Origin: Chloroflexota bacterium
GTDB lineage: Bacteria; Chloroflexota; Anaerolineae; Anaerolineales; DRMV01
DNA: 61,202 nt
NCBI GenBank assembly: GCA_011322445.1
Contig: DRMV01000010.1
Span: forward strand, 1-61,202
Direction: 5' to 3'
The translations under genes were made by a program, and so were the position numbers. This document shows, piece after piece, positions 1 to 8,450 of this stretch (position 1 is its first letter; every line of letters begins with the position of its first letter). The notes under the pieces are model-generated. The model did no database searches and was not told the DNA's origin. It was given only the letters and a program-made list of their open reading frames with translations.

Positions 1-50
1 ACACGAAAATAGTCCGGGCTGGCTGGTTTTGTGTTAGGATTTCTGCGCAT

Positions 51-110
51 GGCGTAACCTCGCTAAAGTGGTTTTGGGACACCCTTTTTAGCAGGTTACG
101 CCTTCTTTTT
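51..110 (+). terminator. Rho-independent terminator of an upstream gene
   Basis: GGCGTAACCT (51-60) pairs perfectly with AGGTTACGCC (93-102). The stem extends with GCTAAA/TTTAGC across a one-base bulge, and it is followed by the T-rich TTCTTTTT. It would end a plus-strand transcript that enters the window from the left; that gene lies outside the window. Confidence 0.6.
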
Positions 111-250
111 CAACTCCTTTCCGATTTTTCGGATAGAGTCTAAGTCTTTTAGGGGTAGTTGTCAAGCAAGGCAACTGGCAGGGGAGCACTCAGATGTTGT
201 ATTTTGAATGCTTCCCCTTCCAAGCGGGCAAGCAACGGCCCCCGCTTTTC

Positions 251-259
251 TGTTATACT
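251..259 (+). promoter_or_regulatory. Extended -10 promoter of hisB
   Basis: TG-T-TATACT is an extended -10 element 37 bases before the hisB start. No good -35 is visible at 16-18 bases. The predicted start of transcription near 266 leaves about a 30-base leader carrying a GAGGTG ribosome site at 287-292. The call rests on sequence match only. Confidence 0.4.
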
Positions 260-296
260 CAGCCCACGCCAATCTTCCTCAATGATGAGGTGCCCT

Positions 297-884
297 ATGC
301 GCCAATCTACCCTCCAACGCCAGACCAGCGAAACCACCATCGCCGTCACCCTGAACCTGGACGGCACAGGTCAGCACGCCATTGCCACCGGGCTGCCCTT
401 CCTCGACCACATGCTGCGCCATGTGGCCGTGCACGGGCTGTTCGACCTCACCGTCGAGGCCCAGGGCGACCTGGAAATCGACCCCCATCACACCGTGGAA
501 GACATCGCCCTCACCCTGGGCGCGGCTTTCGACCAAGCCCTGGGCGACCGCCGGGGCATCGTGCGCACGGGCCACGCCTACGTGCCCATGGACGAAGCCT
601 TAGCCTTCGTGGCCGTGGATCTTTCCGGGCGGCCTTACCCTGTGGTGCGGGCCAAATGGCACGCGCCCGCAGTCGGCGGCATTCCCAACAGTTTGTGGCG
701 GCATTTTCTGGAATCCTTCGCCGTAACCGCCCGCTGCAACCTGCACGCCCGCGTGCTCTATGGCCGGGATGACCACCATCAGGCCGAAGCCCTGTTCAAA
801 GCCCTGGCCCGCGCGCTCGACGCCGCCACTATGATGGACCCTCGCCGGGGAGGAGCCATCCCTTCTACTAAAGGTGTGTTGTAA
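297..884 (+). CDS. hisB: Imidazoleglycerol-phosphate dehydratase HisB
   Basis: HisB dehydrates imidazole glycerol phosphate to imidazole acetol phosphate in histidine synthesis, in the cytoplasm. The 195-residue product is the usual length of the monofunctional enzyme. It carries the Mn-binding His-rich motifs [13 protein letters not shown] and [12 protein letters not shown] and a C-terminal [19 protein letters not shown] chose ATG 297 because GAGGTG lies 5 bases upstream and the family N-terminus begins at that point; the open frame continues upstream to 159 but the extra residues have no family resemblance. A small membrane-protein gene starts 1 base after the stop. hisH and hisA occur downstream on the same strand, separated by unrelated genes. 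Confidence 0.96.
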   Translation: MRQSTLQRQTSETTIAVTLNLDGTGQHAIATGLPFLDHMLRHVAVHGLFDLTVEAQGDLEIDPHHTVEDIALTLGAAFDQALGDRRGIVRTGHAYVPMDEALAFVAVDLSGRPYPVVRAKWHAPAVGGIPNSLWRHFLESFAVTARCNLHARVLYGRDDHHQAEALFKALARALDAATMMDPRRGGAIPSTKGVL

Positions 885-885
885 A

Positions 886-1335
886 ATGCCCCCAAGCGCG
901 TGGCTGTTTTGGCTGGCAGGCCTGTTGATTTTGGCGGTGATATTCCCCATCGTCATCTCTTTCCTTGCCCCCTTTTCCGGTTGGGAACGGTTGGCCAACC
1001 GCTACCCTTTAACCGGCGCCTTCCCCAAAGGGGGGCACCGCTTTCAAAGCATGTGGCTCAACAACATCGCCTACCGCCGTGTTCTGCGAATGGTCGAGAC
1101 GCCAGAGGGGGTTTACATTGTGCCGATGAGCCTCTTTCGCCTTAACCATCCACCCTTGTTCATCCCCTGGCACGCGATTCAGGTAGAAGAACACCCCACG
1201 TGGTGGGGGTGGTACCGGGGACACATTCAATCCACTCCCAGGGAAGAATTCCACATTCCCGCCGGGGTGAAAAAACGATGGGCCTCTTTCTTGAAAAACG
1301 CCTCATCCTTGCCTCTGGAGCCAAAGGTACCCTGA
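886..1335 (+). CDS. Small membrane-anchored protein of unknown function
   Basis: This 149-residue protein has one strong N-terminal transmembrane helix (about residues 5-30). A soluble domain follows, in which VYIVPMSLFRLNHPPLFIPW and the next IQVEE resemble the strand pattern of small bacterial PH-like domains. No catalytic motif is visible. ATG 886 lies 1 base after the hisB stop, so translation is probably coupled; an in-frame GTG at 874 is the alternative start. The last 33 bases overlap the convergent EamA-type transporter gene. I do not recognise the family with confidence. Confidence 0.6.
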   Translation: MPPSAWLFWLAGLLILAVIFPIVISFLAPFSGWERLANRYPLTGAFPKGGHRFQSMWLNNIAYRRVLRMVETPEGVYIVPMSLFRLNHPPLFIPWHAIQVEEHPTWWGWYRGHIQSTPREEFHIPAGVKKRWASFLKNASSLPLEPKVP

Positions 1336-2247
1336 CACCGTCGCCAGCACGAGGAACGCCCCCAGCCATTGCAACGGCGTGGTCAGGCGTTCCCCCAAAA
1401 GCCACCACCCCAAGGCAATGGCCGAAACCAATCGCAAAGGCATCATGCTGGTAATCAGGGCGGCATTGGCACCGCTAAGGGCTGTGATCTGCACGAAATT
1501 TCCCAAAGCAAAAATGCCGCCAACCACCCACGCGATGACCAGCCATCCTTCCCAAGAAACATGCAGCCATGCGCCCCAATCCTCGCCAGCGAACACACTA
1601 ATGACGGCATAAGTCACCGTCATCGCCAGGCCCTGTTGAAACATGATCAGCCCTCGCCCTGCATTCTGCCGGCTGCTACGGCGCACCACCTGAAAATAAA
1701 CCGCCAGCGAAAGCATAGAAAGCCCCGCCACACCCAGGCCAACGAAATCCCGCGTCGAAAATCCCGCTAAAACATCTGACCAATCGGTCACCAAGGTGAG
1801 CACAGCCCCCAACGTCGAAAGCGCCAGGGCTTCATAGGTGTATCGTGGCGCTGGCTCCCCAAAAAGCCCTACACCCAACAATGCCACCATAAAAGGGGTC
1901 ATCAAATAAACCAGTTGCACCCACGTCGCCCGGGTAAGCGAAATCGCAGAGATGTTGGTCACCGAGCGCAGCACGACGAAAAAGGCCAACGCCCAAAGCG
2001 CCTTCTCATGCCACAAAAACGCGACGACCTCCCGGGCCGAACGCTGCTCTTCCCGCCACATAACCCCTAAACCCACCAGGGTGGTGGCAGCCGTAGCAAA
2101 CAACAACAAAGAAAACTTGGGCACTTCCATCAAAGCCCGCTTAGCCATCGGCGGGTAACTCCCCCAAATCAACTGGCCCAACAATCCCAGGCCCACATAC
2201 CACGAGATTGCAGGCCGCCGCTTGAGTGTTCTCAATTTGGTTGCCAT
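1303..2247 (-). CDS. EamA/DMT-family membrane transporter
   Basis: The protein is about 314 residues with roughly ten hydrophobic helices in two repeats, the layout of drug/metabolite (EamA) exporters. Typical features are the early WGSYPPMAKRAL segment, a central VYFQVVRRSS loop, and a second repeat ending with the GWWLLGERLTTPLQWLGA signature near the C-terminus. Substrate cannot be told from sequence. I use ATG 2247 rather than the in-frame codon at 2259, because an extended -10 (TGC-TATGAT, minus strand) ends 7 bases before 2247, which would give a leaderless message. It is convergent with, and overlaps by 33 bases, the small protein gene at 886-1335. Confidence 0.85.
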   Translation of the reverse strand: MATKLRTLKRRPAISWYVGLGLLGQLIWGSYPPMAKRALMEVPKFSLLLFATAATTLVGLGVMWREEQRSAREVVAFLWHEKALWALAFFVVLRSVTNISAISLTRATWVQLVYLMTPFMVALLGVGLFGEPAPRYTYEALALSTLGAVLTLVTDWSDVLAGFSTRDFVGLGVAGLSMLSLAVYFQVVRRSSRQNAGRGLIMFQQGLAMTVTYAVISVFAGEDWGAWLHVSWEGWLVIAWVVGGIFALGNFVQITALSGANAALITSMMPLRLVSAIALGWWLLGERLTTPLQWLGAFLVLATVSGYLWLQRQG

Positions 2248-2254
2248 GCCCCCC

Positions 2255-2263
2255 ATCATAGCA
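2255..2263 (-). promoter_or_regulatory. Extended -10 promoter of the EamA gene, leaderless
   Basis: On the minus strand TGC-TATGAT occupies 2263-2255 and the start codon ATG begins at 2247, only 7 bases further on. Transcription from the usual distance would begin at or next to the start codon. Confidence 0.45.
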
Positions 2264-2363
2264 TACCCTCCCCCAAAATACGGAGAGCAAAGGCGGCATC
2301 TCTCTCATCTCGCCTGACTTTGCAGTACAATGGAGACACCCATCCCGGCCACGGAGAAAAACC

Positions 2364-2969
2364 ATGCTTTCGCTCAAACCCCTTTTTGCCCGTCTACCCA
2401 TGGCGCGCTCTACCAAGGCCTACGCTTTCGGCCTGGAGCGCCTGCCCCCCCTGAGCGCCGGTCCGGTTCTGGAAATCGGCACCGGTCAAGGCTTTAGCAC
2501 CGCCTTCCTCAGCCGCGCCCTGCCCAGCCGCCAGATAGTAGGCATCGACATCACCTACCAGTGCTTCAAACCCGAGCGGCTGACCTTTGGGCCACGCCGC
2601 CCCTGGTTTGTGCAGGCCAGTGCGCCCGCGTTGCCCTTCAGCACCAACACATTTGCTCTGGCCACGCTGGTCATGACGTTCCACTGCCTGCCCAAACCTC
2701 AGCAGGTTTTCCGGGAAATCTTCCGCGTGCTCAAGCCCGGGGGGGTGCTGCTCATGGCCGACGTGGACGGTCATCATCGCATTGCGCCGTGGTTTGAGCG
2801 CGTCGAGCACTGGGGTGGCATCAGCCCCATTACGCGAGCCTATACTCCCGAGGAAGTCACCGCCCTGGGGGCTGCGGCTGGTTTCTCGCCGCCGCGCACC
2901 TTCTACCGCAAACCCAACGGTTTCATGATTTGGTATCTCTTCCAAAAGGAGCCAGCAAACCATGAGTGA
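2364..2969 (+). CDS. Class I SAM-dependent methyltransferase
   Basis: This 201-residue protein has a Rossmann methyltransferase core. Motif I is VLEIGTGQGFST (about residues 35-46), the acidic end of strand 2 is VGIDITYQ, and the late motif is LKPGGVLLMADVDG. The substrate is unknown; no extra domain is present. The ATG at 2364 follows GGAGA at suitable spacing, and a TACAAT box lies at 2326-2331. Its last 8 bases overlap the start of hisH (ATGAGTGA), so the two are translationally coupled. It may act with the downstream pteridine/envelope genes, but that is context only. Confidence 0.85.
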   Translation: MLSLKPLFARLPMARSTKAYAFGLERLPPLSAGPVLEIGTGQGFSTAFLSRALPSRQIVGIDITYQCFKPERLTFGPRRPWFVQASAPALPFSTNTFALATLVMTFHCLPKPQQVFREIFRVLKPGGVLLMADVDGHHRIAPWFERVEHWGGISPITRAYTPEEVTALGAAAGFSPPRTFYRKPNGFMIWYLFQKEPANHE

Positions 2970-3588
2970 CGTGGTGCTCATCGACGCCGGAACAGGCAAT
3001 TTGCGCTCGGTGCATAAAGCGTTGGAAGCCGTCGGCGCGCGGGTGACGCGCACGGATGATCCTGCGAAGGTGCGCCAGGGCAAGCGACTGGTGCTGCCCG
3101 GCGTAGGCGCCTTTGGCGACTTCATGGCAGGGCTGCGGCAACGCGGCCTGGAAGACGCCCTGTTGGAAGCCGTTGGCGGCGGGGCGCTCTTGCTGGGCAT
3201 CTGCGTGGGCATGCAGGCGCTCTTCGACATCGGCGAAGAAATGGGGCAGCACCAGGGGCTGGGATTGCTGCCAGGACGCGTGGTAGCCTTCCCGGAAAAC
3301 CTGCGTGCCGAGGGGCTGAAAATTCCCCACACGGGGTGGAACTTTGTGGAATGGGCTCACCCCAACCCCTTGCGCGCAGGGCTGGAAAGCGGCGGCTATG
3401 CCTATTTCAATCACTCTTTCTACTGCCTTCCCGAAAACGCACATGATATCATTGGCTATACCGATTACGGCCTTCGCTTCGCCAGCGCCGTATGGCGCGA
3501 TAATTTACTCGGCGTGCAATTCCACCCCGAAAAAAGCCAGCGCGTTGGCCTGCAAGTGCTGGCAAATTTCCTTTCCTGGCAGCCCTGA
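2962..3588 (+). CDS. hisH: Imidazole glycerol phosphate synthase glutaminase subunit HisH
   Basis: HisH releases ammonia from glutamine for HisF in the fifth step of histidine synthesis. The 208-residue protein is a class I amidotransferase: nucleophile Cys81 in GICVGMQ, and His188 and Glu190 in QFHPEKS, complete the triad. The N-terminal VLIDAGTGNLRSV is characteristic of HisH. It overlaps the methyltransferase gene by 8 bases. hisF, its obligate partner, is not in this window, so the subunits are encoded apart. Confidence 0.96.
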   Translation: MSDVVLIDAGTGNLRSVHKALEAVGARVTRTDDPAKVRQGKRLVLPGVGAFGDFMAGLRQRGLEDALLEAVGGGALLLGICVGMQALFDIGEEMGQHQGLGLLPGRVVAFPENLRAEGLKIPHTGWNFVEWAHPNPLRAGLESGGYAYFNHSFYCLPENAHDIIGYTDYGLRFASAVWRDNLLGVQFHPEKSQRVGLQVLANFLSWQP

Positions 3589-3615
3589 GCGACTGCTCCC
3601 TCCCCCGAGGAAGCC

Positions 3616-4119
3616 ATGAACGATTATATTAAAATCCCCCTTCGCGCGCACAAACACATCGGGCTGGTTGCCCACGACGGACGCAAACGCGACCTGCTCG
3701 AATGGATTGCCTTCAACAAGGGCACCTTGAGCCGCCATCGCCTCTACGCCACCGGCACGACCGGTCTCCTCATTCAGAAGGAAACCGGGCTGCGGGTGAT
3801 TCGCCTGAAAAGCGGCCCCTTCGGCGGCGACCAGCAAATGGGCGCACTCATTGCCGATGGGGAAATCGACATCCTGATTTTCTTCTGGGACCCGCTGGAA
3901 CCCCAGCCCCACGACCCCGACGTCAAAGCCCTGCTGCGAATTGCCGTGCTCTACAACATCCCCACAGCCTCAAACCGGGCGACTGCCGATTTCCTCATCT
4001 CGTCTCCCCTCCTCGATGAGCCTTATGCGCGGCTGATTCCCAACTACCGGCAGCGCATCAAACGCGCACCTTTCATCGAAGCCGCCTTGCGTGAAACCTC
4101 TCACGACGAGCAGCCCTAA
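3616..4119 (+). CDS. mgsA: Methylglyoxal synthase
   Basis: MgsA converts dihydroxyacetone phosphate to methylglyoxal plus phosphate, a bypass of lower glycolysis. The 167-residue protein has the catalytic Asp72 in [12 protein letters not shown], and His99 and Asp102 in [16 protein letters not shown], matching the catalytic Asp/His/Asp of the E. coli enzyme. The N-terminal [16 protein letters not shown] is also typical. GAGGAAG sits just upstream of ATG 3616. It follows hisH after 27 bases and probably shares its transcript. Confidence 0.95.
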   Translation: MNDYIKIPLRAHKHIGLVAHDGRKRDLLEWIAFNKGTLSRHRLYATGTTGLLIQKETGLRVIRLKSGPFGGDQQMGALIADGEIDILIFFWDPLEPQPHDPDVKALLRIAVLYNIPTASNRATADFLISSPLLDEPYARLIPNYRQRIKRAPFIEAALRETSHDEQP

Positions 4120-4230
4120 ACGAACCGTTTGAACAAGCGCGTGGCGGCAGCCTCGCTGCTTTGGAGCCGCGCGTGGCGCCTGCGCGCCCGGGGCGCTACG
4201 ACGCCATCGCGCCGAACTTTGCCCAAACTC

Positions 4231-4259
4231 TTGGTCAGAAAAGTAAAAGCGGGTATAAT
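4231..4259 (+). promoter_or_regulatory. Promoter of the membrane sulfatase gene, leaderless
   Basis: TTGGTC (4231-4236), a 17-base spacer, then a perfect TATAAT (4254-4259). The start codon is at 4268, 8 bases after the -10 box, so the transcript should start within 1-2 bases of the ATG. No ribosome site can fit. Confidence 0.7.
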
Positions 4260-4267
4260 CACCGCCG

Positions 4268-6070
4268 ATGAAATATTTATCATCGCTACAAAACAAGAAT
4301 AATTTCATTTTCTGGCTGGCGTTTTTAGGGGGCAACCTGGTGCTGTTCGCGCCCATGTATATCCTGACCGCGCAAGGCAGCGCCTTCTTCCCCAGCCTGC
4401 ACAGTTGGGCTGCGCTACAAGCGCGGGAAAACTACGACCTCTGGCGGCTGGGGCTGGAATGGGTGCTTCTCTTTGCCGTGTGGGTTGCCTTCCCTCGTTT
4501 GTGGACGGTGCGCGGACGGCGGGCTTTCCGGTGGGCAGCGTTTGCCCTGTTGCTGGTTTTCCTCATCTACCAGATTTACGAGGCCGTTGACGTTGCGCTC
4601 TACCACAACACGCCCAATTTTTATAACGACTGGGCTTTCCTGGGCGGTGGCATTGGGTTTGTCCTCGATAGCCTGACCCTGCCCTGGTGGGCCTATCCCG
4701 CTGGCGTGGTTGGGCTGATCGTTGCCGTGTGGCTCATTTATCAGATTGCCACCACACCGTTTACTCGCGTGGTTCCCAACCGACTGCACCCCCTCACGCG
4801 TGGGGGCATCCTCGTGTTGGCCGCAGCGGCGCTGGCTTTCACCGTGGCTTTCCCCGCAGAAGCCGCTACCCCCGAAGGCGAAGTTGCCAGCCTGAGCCTT
4901 AAACTCGCTGCGAACATCCGGCAAGCGCGCCTCACGCAAGAGCGCGTGCAAGCGATGCAACAGGTTTCGCCTTACAAAGTGTATGACTACCGCCGCTACA
5001 CTCTTGCAGAGCACCCCAACGTTTACCTCTTTTTCCTGGAATCCTATGGCAGCGTGCTGATCAACGACCCGGTCTTCCACTCGCGCTATGAAGCGCTCAT
5101 GGACGCGGTGCAGCAGGAACTAAGCGCCGCTGGCTGGCACATGGCTTCAGGATTGAGCCGCTCGCCGGTATGGGGCGGGGGTTCCTGGATGGCCTACACC
5201 AGCGCCCTGTGCGGCGTGCGAATTGCCCAACAACCGCAATACCTCACCTTGAAATACAGTTTCCAAAATACGCCCTACCCCAACCTGGGGCGCTACATGC
5301 AAAGCCAGGGCTATCGGTTCACCTGGGTGGTTCCCATTGACCGCGAACTTTCTGCATACCTCTGGAAAACCAACCGCCGCTTTTACGGCCCCGATGTCTG
5401 GCTCACTTTTTCCGACCTGAACTACCACGGGCCGGAATACAGTTGGGGGCCCTCGCCGCCCGACCAGTACACGCTGGGTTTCCTGCGCGCCTGGCTTGCC
5501 AAGCAGCCCCCCAAACCCAACTTCGTCTTCTTCCTCACGCAAAACACCCACTACCCCTTTGCCCCTGTGCCGCCCATCGTGAAAGACTGGCGGGAACTCA
5601 ACGACCCCAACATCGACCACCCAGACGCCCGGCCCAAGCCTCGCGCCGTCGAAGCCTATATGGAAGCCGTCACGTACGATTGGCAAGTGCTGGCCGACTT
5701 CATCCGCACAGCCGGGAAGAACGACGTCTTCATTCTGGTCGGCGACCACCAACCCCCGGCCGTTTCCGGCCCGTGGGATGGTTACGAGACCATCATGCAC
5801 GTCATCGCGCGCGACCCTGCCTTCGTCGAAAGCTTCACAACCTACGGTCTGGTGCCCGGCATGCTGCCCGACCCCCATGCCGCGCCGCTGCACCACGAAG
5901 GGCTGTATTCGTTGCTGGTACGTCAGTTAGTCGCTCGGTGGGGCACCAACCCTAACGACCTGCCAGCCTACCATCCGCAGGGCATTCGCATTCCGGGCAT
6001 TCTGCCCAAAGTGCGTTCCATTTACCACAAAGCCCAAAAATTCAAACCCCACGCGACGGAGCAGCCCTGA
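4268..6070 (+). CDS. Membrane sulfatase/LTA-synthase-like phosphotransferase
   Basis: The 600-residue protein begins with about five transmembrane helices (residues 13-200). A large extracytoplasmic domain of the alkaline-phosphatase/sulfatase superfamily follows. That domain opens with NVYLFFLESYGSVLI, contains a candidate nucleophile region SPVWGGGSWMAYTSALCG and ends its core with FILVGDHQPP, the metal-binding Asp-His motif. This layout matches lipoteichoic-acid-synthase-like enzymes, which transfer or remove headgroups on the outer face. Substrate is unknown. The next gene, a CDP-alcohol phosphatidyltransferase, starts 1 base after its stop, supporting a joint role in lipid headgroup chemistry. 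Confidence 0.8.
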   Translation: MKYLSSLQNKNNFIFWLAFLGGNLVLFAPMYILTAQGSAFFPSLHSWAALQARENYDLWRLGLEWVLLFAVWVAFPRLWTVRGRRAFRWAAFALLLVFLIYQIYEAVDVALYHNTPNFYNDWAFLGGGIGFVLDSLTLPWWAYPAGVVGLIVAVWLIYQIATTPFTRVVPNRLHPLTRGGILVLAAAALAFTVAFPAEAATPEGEVASLSLKLAANIRQARLTQERVQAMQQVSPYKVYDYRRYTLAEHPNVYLFFLESYGSVLINDPVFHSRYEALMDAVQQELSAAGWHMASGLSRSPVWGGGSWMAYTSALCGVRIAQQPQYLTLKYSFQNTPYPNLGRYMQSQGYRFTWVVPIDRELSAYLWKTNRRFYGPDVWLTFSDLNYHGPEYSWGPSPPDQYTLGFLRAWLAKQPPKPNFVFFLTQNTHYPFAPVPPIVKDWRELNDPNIDHPDARPKPRAVEAYMEAVTYDWQVLADFIRTAGKNDVFILVGDHQPPAVSGPWDGYETIMHVIARDPAFVESFTTYGLVPGMLPDPHAAPLHHEGLYSLLVRQLVARWGTNPNDLPAYHPQGIRIPGILPKVRSIYHKAQKFKPHATEQP

Positions 6071-6071
6071 A

Positions 6072-7187
6072 ATGGTCAAAGCGCCACGCGATTTCATCGG
6101 CTGGTTGGGCCTTAGTGTGGCCGCCTTAGGTGCGGGATTCCTCTGGCAACGCGCCTACGCCCCTTCGGGGGCATGGTGCTGGTTAGCCCTGAGCGGGGCT
6201 GGGGTTGCCTATGTTGCCTTTTATGCCTGGCGGCACCTGGGCGAGAACCGCCCAACCCTCGAAGCCTCGCCCTACCCCTCTTTAGGCCCTGCCAACATGC
6301 TGACGCTCACCCGCGGCCTGGCGGTGGCGTTGATGCTGGGCTTCTTCTGCCCCCACACGGCCACAGGGTGGGGGCCGGGGCTGCTTTACACTTTCGTGGC
6401 GCTGACCGACTGGTGGGACGGGCTTCTGGCGCGCCTCACCGGCCACACCTCCCTCCTGGGACAACGCCTGGACATGCTGGTAGACAGCGTGGGGGTGCTC
6501 GCTGCGTCGGGGCTGGCCGTAGCCCTTGGCCGCCTGCCGTGGTGGTACCTCAGTGTAGGCCTGGCCCGCTACGCCTTCCTGGGGTGGGAAGCCCTGCTAC
6601 GCGCGCGCGGACGCACCCCGCGGCCTATCCCTCCCGACCCGCAGCGGCGGGCCAACGCCGGCTTGATGATGAGTTTCCTGGCCGCGGCCTTGTGGCCGCT
6701 TTTCTCACCGCGTGCCCTTGCCCTGGTCGGCGTCTGGTTTCTCATTCCCTTCCTGGCGCTTTTCCTGCGCGACGGCGCCTGGGAAGCCGGGCTTGGCAAG
6801 GCCCCCTCTCCCACCACCGACGCCACGCAGCGCGGCTGGCATAAAGCCCAAGCGCTCCTCCGCCTGCTGGCAGCCCTTGTTTTCCTCATCACCCTGCAAC
6901 ACCCCACGGTAGAGCCTGCCGCCCGCTGGGCGGGCACGCTACTGGCCGCGCTTCTGGTGCTGGGCATCCTCCCCCGCCTGGCCGCGCTGGGCAGCCTGCT
7001 GACACTGGGCGCTGCATGGACGGGGGGGCTTCCCCTGGAAGCCGCTGGCATGCTGAGCGCGGCCATGCTCACTACGGTAGCGTTTTACGGCGGCGGCGCG
7101 GCCTGCCTCTGGGCCCCCGACGACCGCATTTTCCTCACCCATGTAGGGCCGCGCGCCTCGACGGCGCCACCACAAACGACCGACTGA
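6072..7187 (+). CDS. CDP-alcohol phosphatidyltransferase family protein
   Basis: This integral membrane enzyme should displace CMP from a CDP-activated lipid with an alcohol acceptor. The family signature D-x2-DG-x2-AR-x8-G-x3-D-x3-D is complete: DWWDGLLAR, eight residues, then GQRLDMLVD. About nine helices are visible over 371 residues. The C-terminal 160 residues add four more helices beyond the usual family core of about 200, with no recognised function. It directly follows the sulfatase-like gene, one base after its stop, so the two are co-translated. The acceptor cannot be told from sequence. Confidence 0.85.
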   Translation: MVKAPRDFIGWLGLSVAALGAGFLWQRAYAPSGAWCWLALSGAGVAYVAFYAWRHLGENRPTLEASPYPSLGPANMLTLTRGLAVALMLGFFCPHTATGWGPGLLYTFVALTDWWDGLLARLTGHTSLLGQRLDMLVDSVGVLAASGLAVALGRLPWWYLSVGLARYAFLGWEALLRARGRTPRPIPPDPQRRANAGLMMSFLAAALWPLFSPRALALVGVWFLIPFLALFLRDGAWEAGLGKAPSPTTDATQRGWHKAQALLRLLAALVFLITLQHPTVEPAARWAGTLLAALLVLGILPRLAALGSLLTLGAAWTGGLPLEAAGMLSAAMLTTVAFYGGGAACLWAPDDRIFLTHVGPRASTAPPQTTD

Positions 7188-7200
7188 TACCCCCCACCCT

Positions 7201-7230
7201 TTGAGATTACCCTCTAAGAAGAAGTAAAAT
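7201..7230 (+). promoter_or_regulatory. Promoter of msrAB, leaderless
   Basis: TTGAGA (7201-7206), 18-base spacer, TAAAAT (7225-7230). The ATG follows after only 4 bases (7235), so transcription should start essentially on the start codon. Confidence 0.6.
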
Positions 7231-7234
7231 ACTT

Positions 7235-8389
7235 ATGCCCTCCTCAACCCGCCGCGTTTTCACGGCCCTTGCACTTCTCACCCTCATCGTCGGCGCCGCG
7301 CTGTTCTTGCTCAAACCCGCCTCTTCTGGAGACACTGCCATGCTGCCCCCCACCTCTGCTGCTGAGCCCAATTACACCCCCGAAACCATCTGCGAAGCCA
7401 TCTTCGCCGGGGGCTGCTTCTGGTGCATGGAAGCCCACTTCGAAGCACTGCCCGGCGTGCTGGAAGTGACTTCCGGCTACACCGGCGGCGACGTGCCTAA
7501 CCCCACCTACGAACAGGTTTCCACCGGCACCACAGGACACTTCGAGGCCGTGCGGGTGCGCTACGACCCCAACCGCATCACCTACCGCCGCCTGCTGGAA
7601 GCCTTTTGGCAACCCATTGACCCTACCGACCCCGGCGGGCAATTCTACGACCGCGGCCCTCAATACCGCACCGCTATTTTCTACCTCGACGACGAGCAAA
7701 AACGTCTGGCCGAGGAATCCAAGCAGGCCCTGGAAGCCTCAGGCATCTTCAAAAAGCCCATCGCCACCCTCATTCTGCCAGCCAAACCCTTTTACCCTGC
7801 CGAAAACTATCACCAGGGCTACTACAAAAAGAACCCCGCGCATTACCAGCGTTATGTCATGGCCTCGGGCAAGGAAACCTTTGCCGAACTCACCTGGCGA
7901 GACTACCCAAATTTCGACTTCTTTCCCAACGAAAACAAGCCCTGGAAACACTTTCAAAAGCCCTCAGACGCGGTGCTGCGCCGCAAGTTAACGCCGCTGC
8001 AATACGAAGTGACCCAGCAAAACGGCACCGAACTGCCTTTCGACAACCCGTACTGGAACCAGCAACACCCCGGCATCTACGTCGACCTCCTTTCCGGGGA
8101 ACCGCTGTTCAGCACCCTCGACCAATACGATTCGGGCACCGGTTGGCCCAGTTTTACCCGCCCGCTGGAACCCGACAACTTAGTCGAGCGCCTCGACACC
8201 AGCCACGGGATGCAACGCATTGAAGTTCGCAGCCGTTATGCAGATTCTCATCTCGGGCATCTCTTCTTCGATGGGCCACCACCCACTCACTTGCACTATT
8301 GCATTGACTCAGCCGCGCTGCGCTTCATTCCCGTGGAAGACCTCCAACGGGAAGGCTACGGCGAATATCTGCCCTTGTTCCAGAAATAG
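7235..8389 (+). CDS. msrAB: Exported MsrA-MsrB fusion methionine sulfoxide reductase
   Basis: The 384-residue protein repairs oxidised methionine in proteins outside the cytoplasm. An N-terminal hydrophobic anchor (about residues 8-27) leads to an MsrA domain with catalytic Cys61 in GCFWC, then an MsrB domain from about residue 245. The MsrB part has [26 protein letters not shown] and the catalytic Cys in [11 protein letters not shown]. The CxxC zinc sites found in many MsrB proteins are absent, so this is the zinc-free type. Fusions of this order are known in several bacteria. It has its own promoter and sits inside the envelope gene run. An internal ATG at 7340 would give a cytoplasmic form but lacks support. 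Confidence 0.95.
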   Translation: MPSSTRRVFTALALLTLIVGAALFLLKPASSGDTAMLPPTSAAEPNYTPETICEAIFAGGCFWCMEAHFEALPGVLEVTSGYTGGDVPNPTYEQVSTGTTGHFEAVRVRYDPNRITYRRLLEAFWQPIDPTDPGGQFYDRGPQYRTAIFYLDDEQKRLAEESKQALEASGIFKKPIATLILPAKPFYPAENYHQGYYKKNPAHYQRYVMASGKETFAELTWRDYPNFDFFPNENKPWKHFQKPSDAVLRRKLTPLQYEVTQQNGTELPFDNPYWNQQHPGIYVDLLSGEPLFSTLDQYDSGTGWPSFTRPLEPDNLVERLDTSHGMQRIEVRSRYADSHLGHLFFDGPPPTHLHYCIDSAALRFIPVEDLQREGYGEYLPLFQK

Positions 8390-8450
8390 GTTCGCAACGG
8401 CTGGGCACGCCAGCCCTCTCTCGCCACACACAGTGGCTGCCTTTCGGCCG